From Oreohelix idahoensis (lineage: Eukaryota > Mollusca > Gastropoda > Stylommatophora > Oreohelicidae): a stretch of 64,000 nt of DNA. The notes below the pieces were generated by a model that saw nothing but the letters and a program-made list of their open reading frames with translations, made no database searches and was not told the origin of the DNA. Position numbers and translations under genes: made by a program. The stretch lies in the NCBI GenBank assembly GCA_024509875.1, contig JAMPIV010006383.1:96001-160000 (forward strand), in the 5' to 3' direction. Every line of letters begins with the position of its first letter. Position 1 is the first letter of the stretch. Shown here one piece after another: positions 39,660 to 53,755 of the stretch.

Positions 39660-40010
39660 TAGATATAAACAAGAAACTCACACTAACAATGCAAAATATA
39701 TAAAACAAAGAAACTCACAAGAATAATGCAAATTATGGAAACAAGAAACTCACACAAACAATGCTAACTACATCCACAAGAAACTCACACGAACAACGCA
39801 AAATATATAAACAAGAAACTCACAAACAACCTATGTAGTGAAAATGAAAACTACATGCACAAGAAGCCTTAAAGAACGACCCATGTACAGAAAATGCAAA
39901 CTACATGCACAAGAAACCTTAACGAACGACCCATGTACTGGAAATGCAAATTATATACACAAGAAACTCACACGAACGACTGTGCACTGAAAATGCAAAC
40001 TCCCTGAAAA
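39660..40010. repeat. Minisatellite based on AAGAAACTCACACGAAC
   Basis: About nine diverged units carry 'CAAGAAACTCACA' or 'CAAGAAACCTTAACGAACGA' followed by 'AATGCAAA'. Unit length grows from about 38 to about 50 bases along the array. Confidence 0.85.
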
Positions 40011-40014
40011 CTCT

Positions 40015-41480
40015 ACCCTTCTCTAGAATTTGCATGCAGTTTATCGGTAGTTACGTAAACAATGTTTGATGAAACGACTGAAGAAATCTGTTGATGGGCC
40101 GCATACGGAGAATAACGACCCAACTTAAAGCTTCCTGTACTTTTAGCTGGCTTGGATTAGGCACTTGTAAATATGGTTCCTGTGTGATTTCTTTTAAACA
40201 TGTTTTGCACTACAACAGATACTTCTTTCTTTCTCTCTTTCTTTCTTTTTGAGCTTGTTGAAAATATTTCATAATTAAAATGTGTTTCGATATTAATGTA
40301 AAACTTGGATGTTAATGATCATAATTTCCTAACATTTTTCTATACCGTCAGATGGTGTTTCAAGTACCACACGTGGCACGTGCATCAGGGGGTTAAATGC
40401 TCATGAATGAGTTTACTTTCGGTAGAAACAGTAGCAGACGTAGACAGAAAACAAACGACTTTACAAAATTGCAAGAACATCAGCATATAAACTTGAAAGA
40501 ATATAATAGTTGTGTGTCTAAACAAGCCAAAATAAAACGTAGTCAATTACACACGGAACTTATTGTTTTTGTTATTGTTAATCAGAATCGACGTCATTGC
40601 ACTCCTGGCAAACCCATAGGTGCTCAGTCTCCATGCAGCAAATGTCGAAGGGTATGAATGCTAACTGTTCCTGTTGCGCACTGGTTGTATACATGGCTGA
40701 TGCGTCCTGTCATACGGCTATCCCTGCTGGTCTTACGTATGATGCCGATGTGACGAAATGTCTGTCCCTGTCCTTTTGTGTGATATCTCACACCTTCAGC
40801 CCTCCGGCCGTAAACTTCTTTTCTTCATATTTCTTCATTATTCGCTTGTTATTTGGCATTTCATTTTGTCCTTTCATTCATTTTACTCTTTATGCTGGAC
40901 AAAGCATGGTGAAGTCTCTAACACGCCACTCCCCTATGGCAGTATTTGCTACGGGAGTAATTCTTATCTTATTGTGTCGCATTCACGTTTCACGAAGACG
41001 TGTTAAGTTACGCCAGGTTATTAGACGGTCAGCGACAAAATGTTATCGCATAATCTGTCTGACCATCTTTTAAGCGCCGGTGCTTGTTTATCCAAGCTTG
41101 TGTTAGGCAGGAGTGCTGAATAGAACCAGATTTGTTTGTCTGGCAAAACACAGGTGACTAGCGACCATCCCTGAGTCATTACGCCAGAAAAACACGGTCA
41201 CAATATTGTGATGGGAAGAGGTGCGGCCGGAAGTTTTATGTAACGATATGACATCACAGTTGTAACAGGCCAGGCGTGTATATTAAAATTAATATTCTAA
41301 ACACGCGATGGGATATTTAAAAATTCCCTACCCAAACAGTGCTAGAGATTCGATTTGGTTGGTTCGATTTTAGATGCCGGAGTAAACGATGCATTTGATT
41401 GGAACATTCAGTGGAAACCCAGCTGGATTTGAACTGGAAACTGTACACTATAATGTAGTGAAATCCCGGACAAGCCCCCA
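40015..41480. other. Unassigned stretch with a SINE tail
   Basis: Positions 40905-40970 ('GGTGAAGTCTCTAACACGCC', 'CTATGGCAGTATTTGCTACG') match the SINE tail. The open frame at 40597-41073 crosses it and has no recognisable domain, so I do not call a gene. Confidence 0.45.
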
Positions 41481-41482
41481 AT

Positions 41483-42295
41483 TGTCACGGATTGTCTTCC
41501 CTGCTTTGCAGTAGTGGTCCAACAGTGACCAAAAACTCAAGAGTATTTAATATTGGCGTCCAAGGTATCTACTTGCGCGCAAGATTAATCTTGGCAGAGA
41601 TGTAGATAGAAGGTTAATAATATTTCTCCCTGAAGGGAGCCTTCACAAGATATTCCCAAAAGTCACGAACAATGTTGCATTGTGCTGAACAATTGTTAAC
41701 GCATTATATCTGGTCCGTCGCCTTTTGTGAAGGATTTAAGCAATGGTTTAGCCCGTTCAATCCCCCAGTTTGTGTAATCCAACGAAATCCTTCTTATCAG
41801 GTATAGCTCTGTTTAGTGTAAATATATGTCTAAGTATTTATATTAGATTAGCTATTCTGGCTCATACGTTTGCTTTCATACATATAACTGAATCAACTAT
41901 TATTGTTTTGATTTAAAACAACATTTTACTAATTTAACTTCGATTTAATCATTTTAAAGTTACTGCATGTTTGTCTCAGTCAAAGTTACTAAACACACAC
42001 TCTAAACAGCGGTGGGAGCTTAACGAGCTAGAATAAACCATTGCTTAAATTCTTAATAAAAGGTGTCGGCGGATTACAGAATTAACGTGCTCAGCAAAAG
42101 CCAGCATTGTTTTCGCTTATCTGAATATCTTGTGAAGACTCCTATGTGATAGAAGCTTTACTACTCTTCTATCTACATTTCTGCCAAGAGTAATCTTGTG
42201 TAAAGATAGACTCCATTGAAGCCTATAATAGATACTCTTGAGTTTTGGCCACTGTTGGACCACTACTGCAAAGCAGGGGAGGCAATACCGACACA
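41483..42295. repeat. Two R1 ends in inverted, facing orientation
   Basis: 41483-41880 is the R1 start in forward orientation (TGTCACGGATTGTC...). 41930-42295 is the R1 start in reverse, ending 'GGAGGCAATACCGACACA'. Each arm is 360-400 bases. Together they form an 813 bp fold-back unit. No clean target duplication was found. Confidence 0.75.
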
Positions 42296-42304
42296 GCCAA
42301 ATTC

Positions 42305-43240
42305 GAGCAATCTTAGCCTTGATGATTCATCGATTTTTTAATAGACGAACAGGAATCGCCCTCAGTATTTTTTCCTTATCCATGGCCAATGCACCTTTTA
42401 TGGGTGCTCTTGAAGCTAGTCTGTCAGCTCTTTCATTGCCACGTACCCCGGCATGACCAGGACAGTAGATCCATATCAGTTCATGAAGATTTGATGCTTC
42501 TATGGAGGTTTACCATTTATGTCGACACCAACCATTTTGGACCTTTCGAAGCATGGATTGTGAGTCTGATACAATAACTGCTTTTGTTATTGAAGTCTCA
42601 GACAGCCATCTTAAGGCAGCAGTAACTGCCTCTACCTCCATTCTCATGCCGGAGGTTGTTATCATGTAAGCCCCGCTATGTTCAGCGACGGTTCTGCCCT
42701 TTACTTTAGAAGAGAAGCCCCACACTGATTTATTACCACAGATTACAGACCCATCAGTGTACACAATGGCATCTTCATCCCCAGCATTATCATTTATAAA
42801 CTGATCAACTTCCAGCTCTGCTCTCCCATTGGTTCAAGTTCGGCATTCTCTACCAAGGCTGATGATGACTTGCTGGTAGTTCATCCAGCTCTCATCTGCC
42901 TTACTCCACTCTTCTCCCTTGAATATACTTTCAACTGGGGTCACCTGTCTAATAGTCTCCTCCGCCTGCACCAACCATGACATCCCCTTCTTTATTCTCG
43001 CTCCTTTGATGTCAGCTATGTTCCCATGCAGGGGATGCCTTTTGTCTGTGGTTACACGCATATACGCTTTTACCTGGACCATCGTATATCTGGATCTAAT
43101 TGACAGCAATCCAAGCATGTGCCGCATCATCACAATAGGGGAATCTCGCGTGCAGCCCAAGACTATACGCATCCCTTCATTTTGAATGCGTTCCAGTCGT
43201 TCACACTGATATTGACAGCGTGAGTATTCCGAGGCCACAC
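42305..43240 (-). pseudogene. LINE 3' region with RT tail and RNase H
   Basis: The frame from 43238 downward is 'LERIQNEGMRIVLGCTRDSP', the conserved segment after RT in RNase H-bearing LINEs. An in-frame TGA at 42834-42836 separates it from RNase H: 'YTDGSVICGNKSVWG', 'MRMEVEAVTAALRW', 'AVIVSDSQSM' and, after TAA at 42510-42512, 'HAGVRGNERADRLAS'. All four acidic residues are kept. There is one more stop near 42335. No frameshift was seen, so three stops are the only lesions found. This is a different LINE from the one at 23600. Confidence 0.87.
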
Positions 43241-43394
43241 AGGGAACTTACAAACAGTAGCATATTTTACATAGTACTTACAAACATAATGTTGCTGAAG
43301 TTTTGTGCTTTAACATTTCTACAAGGTGGGGTAGCCGTCCACGTCCCCAACCCTCCGTGTACGCCTTTTAAAACAAGCCTGATAATTTTCTCCG

Positions 43395-43620
43395 CGTCCG
43401 ATTGGCTGAGCGGTTAAGGCGCCTGTCTCTCGCTGCAGGGTTTGAAACCTGGTAGCGCCACGCTTCAGTCTACCTAGCTGAATATAGGTACCTGACTCTG
43501 CTCTTAAGCTATGAAAAGCAAAAATGCAGCGAGTAAAAGAACTGATTAGCCCACGTAATAAAAAGCTTGACCCAAATCACGTAATATTTGCAAGAGCGTT
43601 ATAACGAAACAGCGCTAATC
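43395..43620 (+). mobile_element. SINE with tRNA-Ser/Leu-like head
   Basis: The A-box region TTGGCTGAGCGGTTAAGGCG (43402-43421) is very close to a class II tRNA D-arm. A B-box-like GGTTTGAAACC follows at 43439-43449. The core variant 'CTACCTAGCTGAATATAGGT' is at 43470-43489. A tail like that of the 21355 copy follows. It is the best preserved head of this SINE type in the window. Confidence 0.75.
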
Positions 43621-43624
43621 AGGA

Positions 43625-46600
43625 CAGCGCTAAGCGGGATATTACTGTTTTAGTAAATGTAGTAAGGATGAAGTACCGTATGTGTTAGGAATGGAAAGTA
43701 ACGAAAGAATGTAGGAGTTAAAAACCAACAGTAATAAAATATGCTAGTGGAAGCAGTAGCAAGGCCTTCCGAGAGCTCAGGTGGGGCCGGGGCCATTTCG
43801 TATTGTGAAGCCCCATCATTGCTCGGGAAGAGGGATTTTTGTAGTTTAACTTAGGCTGCTGAGCTTGTCGCTCTTTCGCAGCCAATGCAAAGTTGAGGAA
43901 TTTGCATGTGTTCTGTAGCTGTTGAGTAGTGCTGTGAAGAGTGTTTGTGATTGTTAGGGAACCCGGCATTGGAATTCTTCTTTCTGTCGAAAGTCCTGGA
44001 CAAGTGAGCTTATGTGTGGGGTTTAATTTGTTTAAGTACTTGTTGAGTCTGGTGTGGCCATGTGGTGTGATGTTGTTGTGTCGTATATTGATATGTTCGA
44101 TCGCTATCTTATCAGTGGGTGGTTACACATGATAATGATGATGACTGTGACAGAGTTATGTAAATATACTTTACATATATCACACGTTTTGCTCCCACCT
44201 TGCTTCCTTATTAGTTATGCACGTTTTGTTAATATAGAACCTTCGTACTTTTATATCTGTCAAACTCATAATGGTAGCCACGCCTACTTTTTTTTCTTTT
44301 CTCTATGTCTATCAGGCACTAAGAATGTTTACAACAGACTATGATGCACGTAGGGAGAACAGGGGGAGATAATCTTATGAAGAAAATCAAGGGCGATTAT
44401 TCAAAAGTCGTACTTTTGTTAGTTACATTGGTCAGCGGGAGATAATTACAGTAAGCCCCCCCCCCCCCCCCCACATCCGTTTGTTCGGAATGTAATTAAG
44501 CTGCGGACGAGACGTGATCAAAGAGATGATTTGCTCGTGAGACCACGTCTAGCGGGCGCCGAAAGTGGCAAATTTAGCTTTCATTCAGAATCTGACCACG
44601 AAGTTCCCCAAAGCCGTTATATCTCGCACTCGTTAGCGACCTTTTGTCTATTTCATATATATATATTCCAGCTTTCAAACTCAGTTTATCTAGTACCCAC
44701 AAATTTTCAGACCTCTAGCTTCGATATTCTAGATCCATTCTAGATCCAGTGGAATTTCTTAGTTTTTTTTCGATTGGAGATAGTCATTTTGTGTTGCAGT
44801 AAATATTTATAATAGCCTCTTGAGTGATTTAATTGTTAAGTCCGGCATTATATTTCACTAAGATTTTTCTGTGTTGAGTGATTTAATTTTTAAAGTCCGT
44901 CATGACATTTCACTAGGATTTTTTGTGCTAATTGACTAGCAAATTAAAACAACATAGAGCTAACTTTTAATTTAATTACTTGCTTTTAACTATTAAGAGA
45001 TATTTTGTCAACTAGTAAATGCACTATTCATTATGAGTACTGACGAAATAAATATTTATTTCTAATTCATTATGAGGAATTTTATAAATGACTAGCGCTT
45101 ATTTCACGGGGGTTTTTTGTTAAACGATAAATAAGATATACACTTGTGTTTTTCTAATTTAAATTTAATAGCCGAGTGGATATTAAATTATACCTCTACG
45201 AGGGTTATTTTTAGGATAGAATACTGATTGTGGTTAAATGTTGCATTTATCTTCCTATAATTCTAGTACGGGTCACAACCCAAAACCTACCAGCGGCTTC
45301 AATTTGAGAACACGGGTCTAAGTACAATAGACGCCAAACAAACTTTCTTATGCACCCAGCGGGTCTTTGAGGTGTACCTGTTCGGCTCTCTTGGTTTACC
45401 CAGAAAGAGACAGAGTACCAACAAAAGACAATAAGAATAATTGTAACTGGACCTATAGCTATCCAGATTTCCTTTTTCCATTTTCATCTACATTCAGCCG
45501 GCTGTGGCGAAGAATAGCAAATTTAACATTACCTGCCTACCGACCACTTGTGTTGTGGCGAGGATTTATCCTGAAGAAAAGATTTATCTACCTGACATTC
45601 TATTCTACTATCGAATATTTCAAGCTACTGTACACTGTAACTATTTTGATCTCGAAGTTGTGTTTCATACCTGGACTAATTGCTGTGACATGAACAGAGT
45701 CAATAATAATAAGTAACAAAGTAAGCGTTCACCAAATAATAGGATTAATCAGTCATTTGAGGAACTGGGGCTTACTTTACCAAAAAGAACCGACACTGAA
45801 TCTGTTACCTGGAGCATGGAGATATGTTCAAGCTGTTGTCAACACTTATTTGGTAAGAAGAATGAAAATGTGATCACATGTTTGTCAGAGCGAGATAAAG
45901 CAGGGGTGAATAATTCTTATATTGTATAACTAATATACTCACTTTGTTTGTTTTTCTTCTTATGTTTGCTAATACTGTTCATTTCAGAAACTCTGTTCTT
46001 TACAGTATAGCAAAATTCTATACGAAAGTGCTAATCTTTTGACCTTTTGGGGGTTAATTAACTTCTTCTTGTGGGAACTTGTCTCAACAGAGGGAATTGC
46101 ACTTATATGTGTATTTCTTTATTAATTCTGTAACCTATGATTTTCATATTCTGATATTTTTAAAAAAATAAATGTTGTGAAGTTTCTTTATGATAAATAA
46201 CCATTAACATAAAACTTATTACCTGTGTCGGTCAGCTCGTCCCAATATCCCTTCACCATTAATATAGTTTCACGTTGTTTGTGCGTCTAATTGTCGTCAC
46301 TTATCTGTGTGTGTGTATGTGAGTAGTTATAGTGTATATGTTCATATATATAGAGAGGTATACTGTCTGATCAACTAATTTCAGTCGTAAATGATATGCT
46401 GGACTAGAGTATCTTCTCAATCCAGGGACAAACTCTACCTTTCACCATTTCACTCGTGAAATCTATTTCTTTACCTTACCTCTCCCTGAGTACCACCTTT
46501 TTCAGTTCTATTCAGACGGGACCTATCGATCTTAAATACCTGTCTAAAATCTACGACAATGACTCACGAACGAGTACAGCCAGTTGAACGAAAAACAGAT

Positions 46601-48215
46601 GCAGGGTGATCAAACTCATGAAGATAACAGACTTCACTATGGCAACTGGGAAGTGGAACGAAACTAGCAAGGTTTATTTACATCTGATGTCTTCACAACG
46701 ACAAATCCAGCAACAATCAATGTGGAAGGGGATTCATCTTTCCGACCTTACCACTGCAGTGTATAAATTTTCATACAGTCAAATTTTCATGTAGATTTCA
46801 ATTTAAACGACGACCATACAATCTTCATTCTGTAATTCTCTACTAACTGTCCCTGATGCTAGTTCTGCCCTTCTAGCATTATACTGCCTCAACTTCCTTG
46901 TCTACACTGTTTTTTTTAAGAAACGTTGAACCCTTCCTATGACTATTCGTTCTTCTATATCATCTAGGCGCTGGGTTACTGGTTTTCTTATATTCTTTCC
47001 TTGATGATACGTTACATGGACTACTACTGTGTGAGCGTCTTGGATATCTTGTAAAAAGACTGGCCTAAAACCGCCAGGGTTGACCATTTCAACCAACTGA
47101 GAAATGCTACACACTTATCAGCTTAACAGTTCATGCATACCTGCTGGTTGTCTGTGCCTCGAGAAAACATACTTGTCTTGCATACTTGTCTTGAAAAAAA
47201 CATACACATTTCAGCAGTAATTCTAAATTACATCAAGCGGAAATTCTTCTATCAAGATGGCATTTGAGTCTCCAAGGAGCTAGATAACAGTATATTTCTT
47301 GTGGATACAAAAACAACCAAACCATGGATTGTTATCCTGATTACTCCCTGTGTTACTCACCATTCTATAATTTAACACTTGGGAGAAAACATTCCCAACC
47401 TACGACTATCGCGTTTTAAAGCTCAAATCTGACTGACCACTTATTTGCTTCGATTTGCTATTACGATTCATAAAACTCACCACTCATTCATTGTCACGAA
47501 CTGTTCACTACAAAAATCCGTGCGTCTCGCTTCATTCACAACTTTACCTCATAACAAACTCACCCTAAAACCCCCAACGGACATAATGTTTTCATCCCGT
47601 TTTGCTAAATAAGTCACTACTTCATTTTTTCTCTATATCCCTGAAGTACATTTCTACCACGTATTTAAAAATTATGAACCATAATTTGTTACTTCTCGAC
47701 TTTCCATATATAAAATCTAGGACCAGTCGTAATGGGCGTAATCCAAAGGGTTGGCTCCCTTAGTCAAAAATCACAACCCTCACTTTATTATTTCCCATCT
47801 TAAAAAAAATGTAAGAGTTTTACTCAAGTTTTATGAAGCATAATTTCACACTTATTCTCCTTAGTGACTCCCAGTCCAACCCCCGGTTACAGTGGTGTGA
47901 TCTGTTCTTGGAAGAAAGTGCTTTACTCCACGCGTCCGTAGGTTGTGGGAAGAGAGGTAAATAGTGAAAAATGTTGCATTCTTGGCTAAGTGTTGGGGTG
48001 GGGACTGGACCAAATGGGCTTGTTTATCCCCCCCTCCCCCCGCACCAACCCTGCCCCCCACCCCATCCCTCGGAGGTCCTGACAGAAGCTAAACTGTTCA
48101 CGTCAGTTTTTAAAAAAACTTTAAATGTGTAAAATTATGACTTAACACAGCGGCATGGGAATAGTCAACAACAGAATTGATAAACAGCACTAAGGATACA
48201 AAGTTATTGTGAGAC
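43625..48215. other. Unassigned stretch
   Basis: Contains a poly(C) run (44457-44473) and an imperfect tandem repeat of about 55 bases at 44823-44931 (GAGTGATTTAATT...TTTCACTA). The reverse frame at 46902-47114 is open and not obviously random, but I recognise no family. The other open frames look fortuitous. Confidence 0.45.
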
Positions 48216-48229
48216 ATGGTGGCCTACGC

Positions 48230-48412
48230 CAGTGGTTCTCTACGTGGGCCTAATGACCAGCCAGGTGGCCACCATGCCATATTTCTAGTAAGATGGTAAA
48301 GCACCTTATTTTCGAACAAGTAGCGACTATGACGGGTGCCACAGAGGTAAATGAGGCTCAGGAGGGGGAGCAATGAGCAAAAAAAAAAAAAAAAAAAGAT
48401 TGAGAACCACTG
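48230..48412. mobile_element. hAT-type MITE, 183 bp
   Basis: The inverted ends are CAGTGGTTCTC (48230-48240) and GAGAACCACTG (48402-48412), a well known hAT terminus. The 8 bp flanks GCCTACGC and GTCTACGT agree at six of eight positions, as expected for a worn hAT duplication. A poly(A) run lies just inside the right end. No transposase is present. Confidence 0.85.
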
Positions 48413-48414
48413 GT

Positions 48415-50703
<2,289 letters not shown>

Positions 50704-50811
50704 AAAAGCCTTACACAACAACCACACCGCCCTCGCGGGGAAAAAAAACAGAATGTTTTCTTTTAAACATTCTCCGAATAAAACAACGGCCAAAATTAAG
50801 TACAATATCAT

Positions 50812-50899
50812 AATAAATCGTCAACAGTAGAACAATAAATCGTCAACAGTAGAACAATAAATCGTCAACAGTAGAACAATAAATCGTCAACAGTAGAAC
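50812..50899. repeat. Four perfect 22 bp tandem units
   Basis: AATAAATCGTCAACAGTAGA plus AC repeats four times with no mismatch and a decayed fifth unit follows. There are no spacers, so it is not a CRISPR array. It may lie in the 3' LTR of the outer gypsy element, which I could not delimit. Confidence 0.9.
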
Positions 50900-50904
50900 A
50901 ATAC

Positions 50905-51885
50905 ATTGTCAAATTCTAGTCGAAGTCAAAACTACTGGAAATATTAATGAAAGTGCATGAAAAAGACTGTCATCAGTCATAGCATTGTCATAAGAATATG
51001 ACAAGAAGGAACAAAGAAATGTTAGCTAACAATACAATAAAGAAAAGAAAATTTTAAAATATGTATGCCAAAGTAATGATATCACTATGACAATAGAGAA
51101 TTGTTACATAAAAGGAATCAACCTACTAAAACATGTGAAATATAAGTAGGGTTATGTCCCTTAGGGAGCATTAAGAAAAAAAGTGCCGAAAAGAAAATAA
51201 CAATTCGACAAGCAAAGAAAAATTTACAATTTCCGAATATGTAAGAAAATATGGGTAAAGGAAAAGAAAAACTAACAATAAAGAGTGAGGTAATAAAATA
51301 TAAAGGAAAAAAAAAGTTAAAGGAATTTTAACATCATCAATATGCAAAAATTAAAAGGCAAAGATTTACACAGTTACTACTCGTATCTAAAATTAAAATA
51401 AAGAAAATAAAAGAATAATCGAATTTACCTTTTCTATGCTGAAATATTGATATCATACCTAAAAAAAATATGCAGAAAGACAATATTTATATTATTTAAC
51501 ACTAGGAATGTTCAGAAATGTATGTGACTCAACAGTTCTATGTAGACATGAATCAGTGAGAAAATAGTTCCAGTTAGAGTTCAAATCATTATTGCCATAA
51601 ATATAGTTTTAATACTGATCTCTTTGTAAATATGGTACTGCACTGCTTCAAAGTGGCAATAATACGAGTATGTCCATCACGCGTGCTCATAGCACTGAAG
51701 TAGAGTCATGCATTTGACACGAAAGTAGATCGTTAATAAGCAACAAAATGCTCCGGTCCTCATAATATGAAGACATCGAATGTCAGTCATCGAATGTAAG
51801 TGAGTGGATCACGTAAATACAGTTGAAAGTAGCGCAGAAGTACTGAATATCAACTATGCGCTTAAATTTGGATCACACAACAATG
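50905..51885. other. A-rich stretch, possibly the outer gypsy 3' LTR
   Basis: It lies directly downstream of the outer gypsy pol on the minus strand, where a polypurine tract and 3' LTR are expected, but the partner LTR is beyond the window and the ends cannot be set. No gene was seen. Confidence 0.3.
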
Positions 51886-52074
51886 TTAATTAGTATCGTC
51901 AAAGTCTTGTTGAGGGCAACGTGAGAGTACGTCAGCTAGCACGTTTTCAGTGCCCGGAATAGCTTGGACATCAAATGCGAACGATTGCATCAAAATAGAA
52001 TAGCGCGCAACCGTGGGATTACTGTGGTTGGATTTCATGAGGAATGATAGAGAGCGCTGGTCAGATTGTATAAT
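51886..52074 (-). pseudogene. RNase H C-terminal piece of the outer gypsy element
   Basis: The frame begins 'IIQSDQRSLSFLMKS' and ends with 'GTENVLADVLSRCP' and a stop at 51886. These are the last catalytic Asp block and the chromo-like terminal residues of gypsy RNase H. The first part of the domain lies 9.48 kb away at 61555-61800, cut off by the inner LTR element. The direct repeat ATAAT (52070-52074) marks the cut. Confidence 0.92.
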
Positions 52075-52782
52075 TATCAGAACAACTGTGTAGACGATGT
52101 TCCCAGTTGTCAGGAACACTTATCGTGGATAACACTCCACTGTGTTGCACCACTGCAGTGCGGATTTATAATAACAATAATAAGCTCGCTCCTCTAGGAG
52201 TATGACCACACAACAATGGCTGACATAAGTAATCAACACCTTTAACAGGAATTTCCCTTTACTACTGAACACAACACACTCAGGCCTCACACGGCCAACA
52301 AACGCATGAAATACAATATAATAATGACATGCCCGTGTAACTTGCCGTAACAGCTTAATCTATCAGCATCATCCACCACAGTGCGACTTAACTGAACGAA
52401 CACTGCAATGACTATCGCTCACCATGAGCGGCAAAACTGTGACAATGGTACACTCACCTCATTGACAACTTATAAATCTACGGCCTGTGACAAATGCAAT
52501 CTAGACACTACACTGTACTAGAATAACAACTTAATAATCCACCAGACCCAGAATATGGCAAGCACTTATAACAAATAGTTCATACCATGAACTTCATAGC
52601 TAACTCGCTGGCAAAAGGGAAATATCTGCGTCCGACCCGGACGCTGGCTAGATTCTGACTGACTACCTTCGCGCCTGATTTCCCGGCTTCCGGTAGTCAC
52701 CTGACTCGCCGGTTTTGCTGTACCCGGCGTTGCCCGGCTGACCTTTCGTCCAAAAGATGCACTGCGAAATAGCGCCGTGACA
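52075..52782 (-). repeat. 3' LTR of the gag-PR element
   Basis: 708 bp. On the minus strand it starts TGTCACGGCGCTATTTCGC and ends TTCTGATA, where the other LTR has TTCTGACA, so the terminal CA is mutated here. It contains the reverse of 'AACACACTCAGGCCTCACAC'. The open frames over its upper end are not genes. Confidence 0.95.
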
Positions 52783-52798
52783 TCCACCCTCCCCCCTT
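52783..52798 (-). promoter_or_regulatory. Polypurine tract of the gag-PR element
   Basis: On the minus strand AAGGGGGGAGGGTGGA directly precedes the LTR start TGTCAC. This fixes the element's orientation. Confidence 0.85.
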
Positions 52799-53755
52799 AA
52801 GAAAGAAAACGTAGTTTTCATCCATCGGAGGAAGCTTCGCCCGACCCTCTTCGGAGTTTGGACGACCATATGCCATTAACAGTATCTCCTCAACTGAACC
52901 GAGAGAATGCCATAGTTCTTTCCTACCATTGTCGTTACTGCATTCTCCAACCTACTCCAAAACACAACATGAGTATGAAGTAAGCTATCCAAGGTTCTGG
53001 CAGTCGTAAAAAATGACAACGACTGTCCTCCCCTGGTCACCCAAAACACAATGCATAGTACATTCATAGTAACTCTTATATAGGCACCCATTACAGTAGA
53101 TAATCTCATAGAATAAACAGTCATTTGTAACAAGGTTTAGATATACATTAAATTCAACTCTATAGCCAATTGCTTTTATGGCACCGTGGTACATAAATTC
53201 CAAAGCATAACATAGTATAGCATAAACATGATCTTTAGAGTTTACAAAACATCTCTAACGTGGTTGAAATTAATTGCTACCCCCTATCACATGTAAACAC
53301 CTCCTCAGTTCTCCCCCACTACATTATAAAGCTGTACAGAACATTTATATTTATCAGAATAGTACTGGTGGCGTGGGTCAGACACTGCGGTTCGGTTCAC
53401 GTTAACCGAAACACCTTAACTGAACGCAAACCCGAACCCTATCTCTGCTATTGCTGGACTATCAGCAGGTGGTTATGGAGCAACGATATGTGCTTCCACC
53501 TGACTGCAATACTCTCCTATTCGCGAAAGTAACACGTGCAACCTTGGTATTGTCTCGCAATGACAATACCTCAACGAATCTAACCGGTGCGACCTCATTA
53601 AACACTCGTCTGAGTGTACGCCAATTAGCACTCAGAAGAACATTGCGAACCCATACGGCGCGGGTACTCGTTATCAGGCCCTCAGGTATGCCTTTTCTGT
53701 TCCTATTCATGTCCCGGACTATGGGTATTCATGCGCGCCTGTCGCGACCCCCGTT
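52799..53755 (-). other. Region between protease and 3' LTR, no pol
   Basis: In a complete element this place would hold about 3 kb of pol. Two open frames on the minus strand (52876-53133 and 53462-53710) show none of the RT, RNase H or integrase motifs. A large deletion or a non-autonomous lineage is inferred. Confidence 0.6.

Noticed and set aside
40597..41073. 158-codon forward frame
   Set aside because: It runs through a SINE tail and has no domain.
43395..43470. Possible true tRNA gene (TTGGCTGAGCGGTTAAGGCG)
   Set aside because: The match is limited to the D-arm region, the arms do not complete a cloverleaf, and the sequence continues as a SINE body with the shared core.
45299..45716. 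Cluster of frames that might be host exons
   Set aside because: I found no convincing splice-bounded coding segment or known domain.
46902..47114. Reverse-strand open frame of 70 codons
   Set aside because: It reads plausibly as protein but shows no motif, splice context or neighbour to support a gene.
50812..50899. Direct repeats resembling a CRISPR array
   Set aside because: The 22 bp units are contiguous without spacers, and the setting is eukaryotic.
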